Source: Faecalibacterium sp. I3-3-33 (GTDB taxonomy: Bacteria > Bacillota > Clostridia > Oscillospirales > Ruminococcaceae). From it: a stretch of 64,000 nucleotides of DNA. Below are positions 34,944-43,248 of the stretch, one piece after another (within the stretch, counting starts at the first letter, position 1; every line of letters starts with the position of its first letter). Made by a program: the position numbers and the translations under genes. The DNA is taken from positions 372,001 to 436,000 of the forward strand of contig NZ_CP094469.1 in the NCBI RefSeq assembly GCF_023347295.1, in the 5' to 3' direction. A model generated the notes under the pieces. It was not told where the DNA came from. It saw only the letters and a list, made by a program, of their open reading frames with translations, and did not search any database.

Positions 34944-34997
34944 ACAAAAAGACCGTCCTTTGCTGCAAGCGGCAGGGGCGGATATCGGGAGAAACCA

Positions 34998-35945
34998 ATG
35001 AATCAACCTAAAAAGGAACGCTTTAAGACCAGCGTGGGCGGGCAGGCACTGATGGAAGGCATCATGATGCGCGGCCCCAAGCAGATGTGCTGCGCCGTGC
35101 GCAAACCGGACGGCACCATTGAGACCAAGCTCGACCCCACCCCCACCCATGGGGTGTGGACGAAGATCCCGCTGGTGCGCGGTGCCATTGCCATGATCGA
35201 GAGTATGATCGTGGGCTACCGCTACATGATGTACTCGGCACAGGTGAGCATGGGCGATGACTACGACCCCGCCGAGGAGGAGACCGCCTTTGAAAAATGG
35301 GTGGGAGAGCATCTGGGCGAAAAAGCCGAGAATGCGCTGATGACCGTGGCGGCGGTGCTGGGCGGTCTGCTGGCGATTTTGCTGTTCACCGTGCTGCCCA
35401 CCTTCCTTGTGGGCGGGGTGAACCGTCTGCTGCCGCTGGGGCGCTGGGGCAAGGTGGTGCTGGAAGCCGTGCTGAAGGTGGCCATCTTCCTGACCTATAT
35501 GGTGGCGATCTCCAAAATGAAGGAGATCCACCGCGTGTTCGAGTACCACGGTGCAGAGCACAAGACCATTGCCTGCTACGAGGCGGGCGACCCGCTGACC
35601 GTGGAGAACGTGCGCAAGTACACCCGCTTCCACCCCCGCTGCGGCACCAGCTTCCTCATTCTGGTGGTCATCGTCAGCGTGTTCTTGTACAGCGTGCTGC
35701 CGTGGGGCAGTATTGGTCTGCGGGTGGTGTGCAAGCTGCTGCTGTTGCCGCTGGTCATGGGCATCAGCTACGAGCTGCTCAAGTGGTGCGGTCGGTCGGA
35801 TAACATCGCCACCCGTATCATCCGGCAGCCGGGCATCTGGGTGCAGCATCTCACCGTCTTTGAGCCGGATGACAGCATGATCGAGGTGGCCATTGCAGCC
35901 GTTACCCCCGTGCTGCCCGAGACCCCGGAGGAGGGCAAATGGTAA
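34998..35945 (+). CDS. DUF1385 (YqhQ-like) membrane protein
   Basis: A 315-residue protein matching the DUF1385 family: VGGQALMEGIMMRGP near the N terminus, then HGVWTKIPLVRG, several membrane helices, and the central AEHKTIACYE and FHPRCGTSF motifs that suggest a metal or catalytic site. Function is not established. In Clostridia it is commonly next to prmC and prfA; here its stop overlaps prmC by seven bases. Confidence 0.85.
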   Translation: MNQPKKERFKTSVGGQALMEGIMMRGPKQMCCAVRKPDGTIETKLDPTPTHGVWTKIPLVRGAIAMIESMIVGYRYMMYSAQVSMGDDYDPAEEETAFEKWVGEHLGEKAENALMTVAAVLGGLLAILLFTVLPTFLVGGVNRLLPLGRWGKVVLEAVLKVAIFLTYMVAISKMKEIHRVFEYHGAEHKTIACYEAGDPLTVENVRKYTRFHPRCGTSFLILVVIVSVFLYSVLPWGSIGLRVVCKLLLLPLVMGISYELLKWCGRSDNIATRIIRQPGIWVQHLTVFEPDDSMIEVAIAAVTPVLPETPEEGKW

Positions 35946-36910
35946 ACGAAGCAATGCTCCCACGCGCAGCGGTGCGGGAGGTGGAGCAGCGGCTGACCGC
36001 CGCAGGCTGCCCGGACGCGGATTTTGACGCGCGGGAGCTGTTCCGGCTGGCCACCGGGCGGGACGTGCGCCTTTCCGACCGTCCGCTGACCGCAGAGCAG
36101 GCGGCGGCGCTGGAAGTGCTCTGCACCCGCCGCGCCGCGCGGGAGCCGCTGCAATACCTCTGCGGCAGCTGGAGTTTTTTAGACTTTGAGCTGGCGGTGG
36201 GTCCCGGGGTGCTCTGCCCCCGGGCAGATACCGAAGTGGTGGCGCAGGCCGCTGCCGAGACCCTTGTGGGCATCGCAGCGCCCCGGGTGCTGGACCTCTG
36301 CGCCGGTACAGGCTGTCTGGGGCTGGGGGTCAAGCGCTTCTGCCCCGCTGCGCAGGTGACCTGCGTGGAAAAAAGCCCGGCGGCCTTTGTCTATCTGGAA
36401 AAGAATGCCCGCTGCGCTCTGACCGGGCAGGGCAGACAGACCGAGAACGTATTGGAACCCTCTGCCCTTGAGCAGGCAGATGCTCCTTCTTTTGATTGGG
36501 GCCCGGCGCTGAACGCCCTGCGGGCAGGCAAAAAGCCCGCCTACGCGGTGCAGCCGGTGCAGGGCGACCTGTTCACCTACTGGGAGACCCTGCCGGAGGG
36601 GCAGCTGGAACTTATCGTCTCCAACCCGCCGTACCTGACCGCCGCCGAGATGGAGCAGCTGCAGCCCGAGGTGGCGCAGGAGCCTGCCATGGCGCTGGAA
36701 GCCGGGGAGGACGGCCTTGTGTTCTACCGGGCGCTGGCGCAGCACTACCAAAATGCGCTGTGCCCCGGCGGGGCGCTGGTGCTGGAGATCGGCTGGCAGC
36801 AGAGGGAAGCCGTAACCGCCCTGCTGGCGGAGTACGGCTGGGCAGACATCCGCTGCATTCAGGACTTTGGCGGCAACGACCGCTGCGTGACTGCCCGCCG
36901 CCCAAAATAA
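35939..36910 (+). CDS. prmC: Release factor glutamine methyltransferase PrmC (HemK)
   Basis: A 323-residue methyltransferase that modifies Gln in the GGQ motif of release factors. SAM motif VLDLCAGTGCLG is at about 117-128, and the catalytic NPPY is at 229-232. Between the SAM domain strands there is an extra stretch of about 40 residues (roughly 162-204) not usual in PrmC, which makes the protein longer than the typical 280. The ATG overlaps the DUF1385 gene. No prfA follows. Confidence 0.92.
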   Translation: MVNEAMLPRAAVREVEQRLTAAGCPDADFDARELFRLATGRDVRLSDRPLTAEQAAALEVLCTRRAAREPLQYLCGSWSFLDFELAVGPGVLCPRADTEVVAQAAAETLVGIAAPRVLDLCAGTGCLGLGVKRFCPAAQVTCVEKSPAAFVYLEKNARCALTGQGRQTENVLEPSALEQADAPSFDWGPALNALRAGKKPAYAVQPVQGDLFTYWETLPEGQLELIVSNPPYLTAAEMEQLQPEVAQEPAMALEAGEDGLVFYRALAQHYQNALCPGGALVLEIGWQQREAVTALLAEYGWADIRCIQDFGGNDRCVTARRPK

Positions 36911-36935
36911 ATTGGAAAAAACAAACAACTTCTTG

Positions 36936-36963
36936 TTGTAATATTTTGATTTTGTGTTATACT
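36936..36963 (+). promoter_or_regulatory. recA promoter with overlapping palindrome
   Basis: TTGTAA, 16 bases, TATACT with a TGT extension. An inverted repeat ACAAC-n5-GTTGT (36925-36939) covers the -35; it may be an operator, although it is not a classical Gram-positive LexA box. Confidence 0.5.
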
Positions 36964-37025
36964 AAGAAGGAAAGCGAAGGACAGCCCGCCCTCTGCGGGC
37001 CCAAAGGATAAAGGAGCAGCAGGCT

Positions 37026-38201
37026 ATGGCAAAAAATCAGAACAACAACGTTGCACCGGCCACCCAAAAGACCGAGCCGGAAGCCAAGAAGGACGCGCTG
37101 GCTACGGCGCTGGCGCAGATCGAAAAGCAGTTCGGCAAGGGCGCCGTTATGAAACTGGGCGACAACGCCTCCATGCAGGTGGATGCCATTTCCACCGGCA
37201 GTCTGGGGCTGGATCTGGCGCTGGGCGTGGGCGGTGTGCCGCGCGGACGCATCATCGAGGTGTACGGCCCGGAATCCAGCGGTAAGACCACGCTGGCACT
37301 GCACATCCTTGCCGAAGCCCAGAAGAAGGGCGGCGAGGTGGCCTTTATCGACGTTGAGCACGCACTGGACCCCACCTATGCCGAGGCACTGGGCGTGGAC
37401 ATCAACAACCTGCTGGTCAGCCAGCCGGACACCGGCGAGCAGGCCATGGAGATCTGCGAAGCACTGGTGCGCTCCGGTGCCATTGATGCCATCGTAGTGG
37501 ACTCGGTAGCTGCCATGGTGCCCCGCGCCGAGATCGAGGGCGAGATGGGCGACAGCCATGTGGGCTTGCAGGCACGTCTGATGAGTCAGGCCATGCGCAA
37601 GCTGACCAGCGTCATCGGCAAGACCAACACGGTCTGCGTGTTCATCAACCAGCTGCGCGAGAAGGTGGGCGTCATGTACGGTAACCCGGAGGTGACCACC
37701 GGCGGCCGCGCCCTGAAATACTACGCCTCAGTGCGTATCGACATCCGCCGCGTGGAGGGCCTGAAAGACTCCTCCGGCCAGTTCATCGGCAATCACACCC
37801 GCGCCAAGATCGTCAAGAACAAGGTAGCTCCGCCGTTCCGTGAGGCCGAGTTCGACATCATGTTCGGCGAGGGCATCTCCAAAATGAGCGAGCTCATTGA
37901 CGTGGGCGTCAAGCTGGGCATCGTGCAGAAGAGCGGCGCATGGTTCAACTACGGCGATATCCGTCTGGGTCAGGGCCGCGACAACGCCAAGCAGTTCTTA
38001 AAGGATAACCCCGAGATCGCCAATGACATCGAGGGGCAGATCCGCGCCAACGCCGATAAGCTGTACGCCACCCGCCGCCCGGCAGGCCGCGCCGCCGCCG
38101 CAGTGGAGAAGCCCGCCGAGCCCGCCGCCGCAAAGGAGCCGGTGGTCAAGGCACCCACCCGCAGCAGCGAGAGCGAGCTGGACATCATGGTGGAGGACTA
38201 A
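37026..38201 (+). CDS. recA: Recombinase RecA
   Basis: A 391-residue RecA. The Walker A is GPESSGKTT, Walker [12 protein letters not shown], and the L2 loop [20 protein letters not shown] is present. RecA coats ssDNA, drives strand exchange and triggers LexA cleavage. The C terminus has an Ala/Pro/Lys-rich tail of about 40 residues ending ELDIMVED, longer than in Bacillus. AAGGAGCAG precedes the ATG. recX follows with no gap. Confidence 0.97.
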   Translation: MAKNQNNNVAPATQKTEPEAKKDALATALAQIEKQFGKGAVMKLGDNASMQVDAISTGSLGLDLALGVGGVPRGRIIEVYGPESSGKTTLALHILAEAQKKGGEVAFIDVEHALDPTYAEALGVDINNLLVSQPDTGEQAMEICEALVRSGAIDAIVVDSVAAMVPRAEIEGEMGDSHVGLQARLMSQAMRKLTSVIGKTNTVCVFINQLREKVGVMYGNPEVTTGGRALKYYASVRIDIRRVEGLKDSSGQFIGNHTRAKIVKNKVAPPFREAEFDIMFGEGISKMSELIDVGVKLGIVQKSGAWFNYGDIRLGQGRDNAKQFLKDNPEIANDIEGQIRANADKLYATRRPAGRAAAAVEKPAEPAAAKEPVVKAPTRSSESELDIMVED

Positions 38202-38705
38202 ATGGCCTTCTACCGCCGCCGACCCCGCCCGGATGCGGAAAAGTGTGCCGACCCCGCCAAGGCGCGGGCCAGTGCGCTGGAAACGCTGGCCGGGCAGGAG
38301 GTCTCTGCCAATATGCTATATGAGCGGCTGTGCCGCCGCTATACCGAGCCCGCTGCTGCCGCCGCGGTGGCCGAGATGGTGCAGCTGGACTATGTGAACG
38401 ATGCCCGCTACGCCGAAGCACGGGCACACAGTCTGCTGGCTGCCCGCAAAAGCCGCCGCGCCGCCGCCCAGAGCCTGCGCCAGAAGGGGCTTGCTCCCGC
38501 CGAGGTAGCAGGGGCGTTGGAAGCGGTCTACGCCCCGGAGGACGGCGATGACCCGGAGCTGGAAGCCGCCGCCGCGCTGGTGGACAGCCGCTACCGTAAA
38601 AAGCTTGCCATCGGCCGCCGAGACCTTGTGGTGGCCGCGTTGCAGCGCCGCGGCTTTGCCTACCCCACCATCAAAGAAGCCATCCGCAGGGTGGAGGAGG
38701 AATAA
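38202..38705 (+). CDS. recX: Regulatory protein RecX
   Basis: A 167-residue helical protein with the three-helix repeats of RecX (ALETLAGQEVSANMLYERL, YVNDARYAEARAHSLLAARKSRR, LRQKGLAPAEV). RecX inhibits or modulates RecA filaments. Its ATG begins directly after the recA stop, so the pair is co-expressed. It is very Ala- and Arg-rich. Type A repeats begin four bases after its stop. Confidence 0.88.
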   Translation: MAFYRRRPRPDAEKCADPAKARASALETLAGQEVSANMLYERLCRRYTEPAAAAAVAEMVQLDYVNDARYAEARAHSLLAARKSRRAAAQSLRQKGLAPAEVAGALEAVYAPEDGDDPELEAAAALVDSRYRKKLAIGRRDLVVAALQRRGFAYPTIKEAIRRVEEE

Positions 38706-38708
38706 AAC

Positions 38709-38914
38709 GCCCTCTCAGGCGCTCCCGCGCCAGATTCCCCCTTTTGTCACCTACGGCGACATCTTCCCCCGGAGCGGGGGAAGTCTTTCCTCTCAGGGAG
38801 AGCCAAGGTTTAAAGCCCGTTGCTAAAGTATTATGTTTAATAGGAAGGCTTCTGGGCGTGCTCTTGCCTCTCCCTTTGGGAGAGGTGGCATCGCGTAGCG
38901 ATGACGGAGAGGGC
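38709..38914 (+). repeat. Type A repeat, long copy
   Basis: Left arm GCCCTCTCAGGCGCTCCCGCGCC and right arm ATCGCGTAGCGAT with GACGGAGAGGGC. The central segment holds TTGCTAAAGTATTATG, which is the reverse complement of the central part of the copy at 6308, so the core is inverted relative to that copy. Confidence 0.8.
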
Positions 38915-38929
38915 GCACGCCGCTGCCCT

Positions 38930-39028
38930 CGGTGCTAAAGTCTCAAGTGCAATAAGAAGCTTTCCCGCCATGCCAAAGGCTCCCTCTCCGAGGAAGCTGG
39001 CAAAACCGACAGGTTTTGACTGAGGGAG
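38930..39028 (+). repeat. Type A repeat, partial
   Basis: Core GTGCTAAAGTCTCAAGTGC, then CTCCCTCTCCGAGG and the right end TTTTGACTGAGGGAG. The left arm is reduced to GCCCTC. Confidence 0.65.
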
Positions 39029-39044
39029 TTCGTTCCAAACCTCT

Positions 39045-39156
39045 CTCCGTGAAAATGGGTTACAGGAAAGTCCGCAGACTTTCCTGTAACCCGAAATTTA
39101 AAATAGTTCTTCCGCTGATGATGCGCAAAGCGAACGCGGAGCGCATTTTAAATCCT
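39045..39156 (+). repeat. Type B repeat upstream of rimO
   Basis: Hairpin 1 has a wholly different stem, GGGTTACAGGAAAGT (39057-39071) with its complement at 39078-39092, but the same loop CCGCAG. Core: CCGCT 39112-39116, ATGCGC 39121-39126, GCGG 39136-39139, GCGCAT 39141-39146. Confidence 0.9.
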
Positions 39157-39211
39157 TAAATCGTAAAAAATCAAAAGCATCCCTCAAAAGAGAAAGAGAG
39201 TATCATCCCTT

Positions 39212-40537
39212 ATGAAAATTGCGTGTATTTCCCTTGGCTGCCCGAAAAATCAGGTGGATCTGGATGTGATGGTGCACATCCTGCTGTCTGCCGGGCACGA
39301 GACCGTGGCCGATCTGGCCGAAGCCGATGTCATTCTTGTGAACACCTGCGGCTTTATCGAGAGCGCCAAGACCGAGGCCATTGAAAACATTCTGGAAGCC
39401 TGCGCTTATAAGCAGCAGAACCCGAACCTGAAGGTCATCGTTACCGGCTGCCTTGCCGAGCGCTACCGCAGCCAGATCGAGGAAGAGATCCCCGAGGTTG
39501 ACGCCGTTGTGGGCTGCGCCTCCAACAAGGCCATTGATACCATCGTGGAGCGGCTGTTCCACGGCGAGGATCACCTGGAAAGCTACGGTGCCAAAAAGGA
39601 CTTCCCGCTGGGCGGCAAGCGCGTCATCGGCACGCCCGCCCACTATGCGTACTTAAAGATTGCCGAGGGCTGCAATAACCGCTGCCACTACTGCGCCATC
39701 CCGGGCATCCGCGGCCCGCTGCACAGCCGCGATATGGCCGACTGCGTTGCCGAAGCCCGCTGGCTGGCGGGTGAGGGCGTGAAGGAGCTTATTGTTGTGG
39801 CGCAGGACCCCACTGCCTACGGCGAGGACTGGGGCAAGCCCGGCAGCATCTGTGAGCTGCTGGATAAGCTGAACAAGGTGCCGGGGCTGGAATGGATCCG
39901 CATCATGTACGCCTACCCGGAGCGCATCACCGATGAATTCATCGCCGCCATGAAGCGCAACGAGAAGGTGGTGCCCTACCTCGACCTGCCCATCCAGCAC
40001 TGCAACGATACCATCCTGAAGAACATGAACCGCCGCTCCACCCGCGCGGAGCTGTTGGAGGTGATCGGCAAGCTGCGCCGCGAGATCCACGGCATCACCC
40101 TGCGCACCACCCTGATCGCGGGCTTCCCCGGCGAGACCGAGGAGCAGTTCGAGGATCTGTGCAACTTCGTCAAGGAGGTGCAGTTCGACCGTCTGGGCTG
40201 CTTTGCCTACTCTGCTGAGGAGAACACCGTGGCTGCCAAGATGGACGGTCAGATCGAGCAGGAGGTCAAGGACAAGCGCGCCGAGCTGGTGATGCAGATC
40301 CAGACCGGCATCATGGCGCAGAAGCAGGCCGAAAAGGTGGGCCAGACCGTGCACGTTCTGTGTGACGGCATCGACGAGGAAAACGGCCTGTACCTCTGCC
40401 GTACCACCGGCGATGCGCCGGAGGTGGACGGCTGCGTCTGCGTTTCCAGCGAGGAACCGTTGTACCCCGGCCAGTTCTATGATGTGCTGGTAGAGGACAG
40501 CGACCTTTACGATCTGTATGGTACGGTCGTAAAATAA
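39212..40537 (+). CDS. rimO: Ribosomal protein S12 methylthiotransferase RimO
   Basis: A 441-residue radical-SAM enzyme. The N-terminal UPF0004 domain provides Cys10, Cys46 and Cys80 for the auxiliary cluster; the radical-SAM motif CNNRCHYC (Cys154, 158, 161) binds the second cluster; a C-terminal TRAM domain follows (from ~375). It adds a methylthio group to an Asp of S12. The start GCGTGTATTTCCCTTGGCTGC context (MKIACISLGCPKN) is canonical for RimO. pgsA follows after 20 bases. Confidence 0.95.
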   Translation: MKIACISLGCPKNQVDLDVMVHILLSAGHETVADLAEADVILVNTCGFIESAKTEAIENILEACAYKQQNPNLKVIVTGCLAERYRSQIEEEIPEVDAVVGCASNKAIDTIVERLFHGEDHLESYGAKKDFPLGGKRVIGTPAHYAYLKIAEGCNNRCHYCAIPGIRGPLHSRDMADCVAEARWLAGEGVKELIVVAQDPTAYGEDWGKPGSICELLDKLNKVPGLEWIRIMYAYPERITDEFIAAMKRNEKVVPYLDLPIQHCNDTILKNMNRRSTRAELLEVIGKLRREIHGITLRTTLIAGFPGETEEQFEDLCNFVKEVQFDRLGCFAYSAEENTVAAKMDGQIEQEVKDKRAELVMQIQTGIMAQKQAEKVGQTVHVLCDGIDEENGLYLCRTTGDAPEVDGCVCVSSEEPLYPGQFYDVLVEDSDLYDLYGTVVK

Positions 40538-40557
40538 CGAATTGGAGGATAAAACCT

Positions 40558-41157
40558 ATGAATCTGCCCAATAAACTTACCCTGACCCGCATCATTCTGG
40601 TGCCGGTGTTCATGATCTTTGTGTCCCTGACCGGTCTGGACGGCATTGTAGACGGCACTTTCAACCCCACCTTCTACCTGCTGGCCGGTATCGTATTTGC
40701 CGCTGCCAGCTTTACCGACTATCTGGACGGCCATCTGGCACGCAAGTGGCACATGGTCACGGATTTCGGCAAGTTTGCCGACCCGCTGGCCGATAAGCTG
40801 CTGACCACGGTGGCCTTCATCTACATGCTGCGGGACGGCGTGTGCAGCCCCGTGGTGCTGTGCATCATTCTGGCGCGCGAGTTTGCAGTGTCCGGTCTGC
40901 GCATGGTGGCTGCTGGTGCTAAGGACGGCAAGGTCATCGCCGCCAATATGTGGGGCAAGGTAAAGACCGTCTTGCAGATGCTGAGCATCATCTTCTACTT
41001 CTTCGGCACTGCCCTGAGCTACCGCGGCACGCTGGAAAGCGTTTCCATCGTGGTGGTGGTCTCCATTGCCCTGTGCTGGCTGGTGGCCGCTGTGACCGCC
41101 ATCTCCGGCATCAAGTACCTGTGGGACAACCGCAGCTTTATCAACACTGCGAAGTAA
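40558..41157 (+). CDS. pgsA: CDP-diacylglycerol-glycerol-3-phosphate phosphatidyltransferase
   Basis: A 199-residue membrane enzyme with the CDP-alcohol phosphotransferase motif D-x2-DG-x2-AR-x8-G-x3-D-x3-D, visible as DYLDGHLARKW through FGKFADPLAD. It makes phosphatidylglycerophosphate for phosphatidylglycerol. MNLPNKLTLTRIILVP is the usual N terminus. It is co-transcribed with rimO, as in many Firmicutes, and ends at a strong terminator. Confidence 0.94.
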   Translation: MNLPNKLTLTRIILVPVFMIFVSLTGLDGIVDGTFNPTFYLLAGIVFAAASFTDYLDGHLARKWHMVTDFGKFADPLADKLLTTVAFIYMLRDGVCSPVVLCIILAREFAVSGLRMVAAGAKDGKVIAANMWGKVKTVLQMLSIIFYFFGTALSYRGTLESVSIVVVVSIALCWLVAAVTAISGIKYLWDNRSFINTAK

Positions 41158-41171
41158 AAATGTGGAAAACC

Positions 41172-41210
41172 AAGGCCGCTGCACCTCACCGTGCAGCGGC
41201 CTTTTGCTTT
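41172..41210 (+). terminator. Intrinsic terminator after pgsA
   Basis: AAGGCCGCTGCAC (41172-41184) pairs with GTGCAGCGGCCTT (41191-41203), then TTGCTTTG. Confidence 0.85.
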
Positions 41211-41249
41211 GTAAGGAGAAAATGCAGCGGAAAATTCATCTGCAACGCC

Positions 41250-41595
41250 GCTGGGGGAAAGCTTCTGCTTGCTTTCAGCGTGCAAAGACGCTCCGCTGGG
41301 CCAGAGGTAGGGAGGGGTGTTCCGATTCCCCCCTCCCTACCTCTGGACTCCACCCACCCCGCAACGCAACAACTGCGACCGCCGCCAGCGGCGGAAACAG
41401 GGAGCAGTTGTTGGGGCAGCGGCCAGCAAGACGCGAGTGCCGCCCAAGGCACGAAGCGGATGCTGGGTGCCGCAACCCGTCGTCAAGGGCTACTCGCCCT
41501 TGACAATCCTAAAGAAGAAGTCGAAGCACAAAAAAGCTAGCGCTGCGCCAGTCGGCGCTATCGCTTTAACGCTTTTTTCGCTTCTCCATTTATAG
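41250..41595 (+). repeat. Type C multi-hairpin repeat, long copy
   Basis: It matches 13705-13930 nearly base for base on both sides of an extra block of about 110 bases. The block itself folds: CAACAACTGC pairs with GCAGTTGTTG around CCGCCG/CGGCGG. The 3' part repeats AAGGGC/GCCCTT and GCGCTGCGCCAGTCGGCGC. No conserved reading frame is seen. Confidence 0.85.
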
Positions 41596-41596
41596 C

Positions 41597-41636
41597 CCCT
41601 CAGTCGCTGCGCGACAGCTCCCCCCGGGGGAGCGGG
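41597..41636 (+). repeat. Type A half-element
   Basis: GCCCCTCAGTCGCTGCGCGACAG with GCTCCCCCCGGGGGAGC, a left end only, between type C and type B. Confidence 0.65.
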
Positions 41637-41641
41637 CACGC

Positions 41642-41805
41642 CCGCCGCGCTTTCGCAGAAAGCGGCGCGGCATCTGCCGTTTTCCTCCACGCCCCCTCTT
41701 GTGAAAATGCAATGCCGGAGCGTCCGCAGACGCTCCGGCATTGCTCTATTAAAAATAATTTTTCCGCTGAATATGGCTAGAGCGTAGCGGAAGCCATTTA
41801 AAATC
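41642..41805 (+). repeat. Type B repeat, forward copy
   Basis: Hairpin 0 (about 41642-41670); hairpin 1 41709-41723 with 41730-41744, loop CCGCAG; core CCGCT 41764-41768, ATGGCT 41773-41778, AGCGG 41786-41790, AGCCAT 41792-41797. It ends 17 bases from the stop of the minus-strand gene. Confidence 0.9.
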
Positions 41806-41821
41806 GTTTTTCGACGCACTG

Positions 41822-42985
41822 TCAGGAAAGCACGGCGCTTTCCTCCACCTTGTCCAGCACCGCCAGCTGCAAAGCGTTCAGCATACTGCGCTGTGCGCCG
41901 TAGGTGTCGGCGTAGGAACTGTTGGCGCTGTCGAGCTGCTCCTGTGTGGGGGTGATGTCCAGCTGCTCCGCAATGGCCTGAAAAACCAGATCCTGCTTTG
42001 CCAGATGCTCAAAGTAGGCATCGGAATCTGCCAGAAATGCGTCCGCATCGGCGTAGCCCTTGGCCTGTGCGTAGGCGTCCAGCTCCATGCCGTACTTAGC
42101 GGCAAGCTGAGAGTGGTAGTTCAGGAACATACGGATGTAGTAGCTGGTGATCTGAGTGGGGACTTCTTTAAAGGTGGAGTTCGTGAGCAGATAGTCCATC
42201 GCGGCGGTGTCCAGATTGTTGGCGTACAGGGCGCTGTCAAAGTACTGGCGCAGGGCGTCTGCGGTGTGCAGGTCGTCGCTGGCGGCAAAATTGGTCTCCA
42301 CCCACTCGTCGGTCAGGGTGGGCACAACGCTCTGGGTGATGGCGTTCAGGGTCACGCTGAACACGGCCTCCTTGCCGCTGAGGGTGATGGTGTTGCCCTC
42401 GGCGTCGGTGGAGTCGCCGTAGCCCTCCGGGAAGGTAACAGTCACATCAAAGACGTCGCCGATGTTGTGGCCGATGATCTGATCCTCAAAGCCGTCAATA
42501 AAGGTATGGCTGCCCAGCGTCAGGTCGTAGCCGGTGGCGGTGCCGCCGGTAAAGGCTACGCCATCCACTGCGCCGGAATAGTCGATGTTCACGGTGTCGC
42601 CGCTCTGGGCTGCCCGGTCGGTGATGTTCTGGGTGGTGGCGTACTGGTTCAGCAAAGTGTCGATCTGGGTCTGGATCTCGGCCTCGGTGGGCTCGATATC
42701 GGCCTTGGAAAGCGGCAGCGCGGATACATCCTCCGGCAGGGTCACATAGTCCAGTGCGCGGATGCCGGTCCAGTGGCCGTTATCGTCCAGCCCCTCAGAA
42801 TAATCGAAGCTGGCGTAGTCGAAATCCGACACCTTGCCGTAGACGGACACGCTTGCGCCGGATGCGGCAGAGGATGACGTGGTGCCGCTCTGCTTTTTGA
42901 GCAGCATAAAGCAGGCCGCAGCTACGCACAGCACAGCAGCCACCGCGCACAGCACACACAACAGGATCTTGGTAATGCGTTTCAA
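41822..42985 (-). CDS. Membrane-anchored trigger-factor-like peptidyl-prolyl isomerase
   Basis: A 387-residue protein with an N-terminal transmembrane anchor (about 5-28), a Ser/Ala-rich linker, a segment with paired-helix character, and an FKBP-type domain (~115-215; GDTVNIDYSGAVDGVAFTGG and LGSHTFIDGFEDQIIGHNIGD are the typical strands). The C-terminal part is helical like trigger factor. It probably folds exported proteins outside the membrane, in the role of PrsA. The start is TTG 42985 with an AGGAGGT site. It is convergent with pgsA, separated by repeats. Confidence 0.82.
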   Translation of the reverse strand: MKRITKILLCVLCAVAAVLCVAAACFMLLKKQSGTTSSSAASGASVSVYGKVSDFDYASFDYSEGLDDNGHWTGIRALDYVTLPEDVSALPLSKADIEPTEAEIQTQIDTLLNQYATTQNITDRAAQSGDTVNIDYSGAVDGVAFTGGTATGYDLTLGSHTFIDGFEDQIIGHNIGDVFDVTVTFPEGYGDSTDAEGNTITLSGKEAVFSVTLNAITQSVVPTLTDEWVETNFAASDDLHTADALRQYFDSALYANNLDTAAMDYLLTNSTFKEVPTQITSYYIRMFLNYHSQLAAKYGMELDAYAQAKGYADADAFLADSDAYFEHLAKQDLVFQAIAEQLDITPTQEQLDSANSSYADTYGAQRSMLNALQLAVLDKVEESAVLS

Positions 42986-43177
42986 AAGAGATACCTCCTA
43001 AAAATAGCAGACCGTTTTCACGGAGAATGCAAATATCATACCATCCTATTATAACGGAAAAATGCGAAAAGAAAAGATTTTTGCGAAAATTCCACAAATG
43101 TCACCCGGCACAGGTATCACTTTTGCCCGCTTTGGGACGGGAAATGCCGCAAAACCGGTGGAAATACCCCGGCGGTT

Positions 43178-43187
43178 CTGCTACAAT
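43178..43187 (+). promoter_or_regulatory. Extended -10 promoter for the malic enzyme-fumarase unit
   Basis: TGCTACAAT lies 62 bases before the ATG at 43249; a convincing -35 is not seen. Confidence 0.45.
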
Positions 43188-43248
43188 AAAACTGTATGAG
43201 CCTTTCCCTGCAGGGGAAAGCCTTTTGCTGAAATTGGAGGATAAAACC

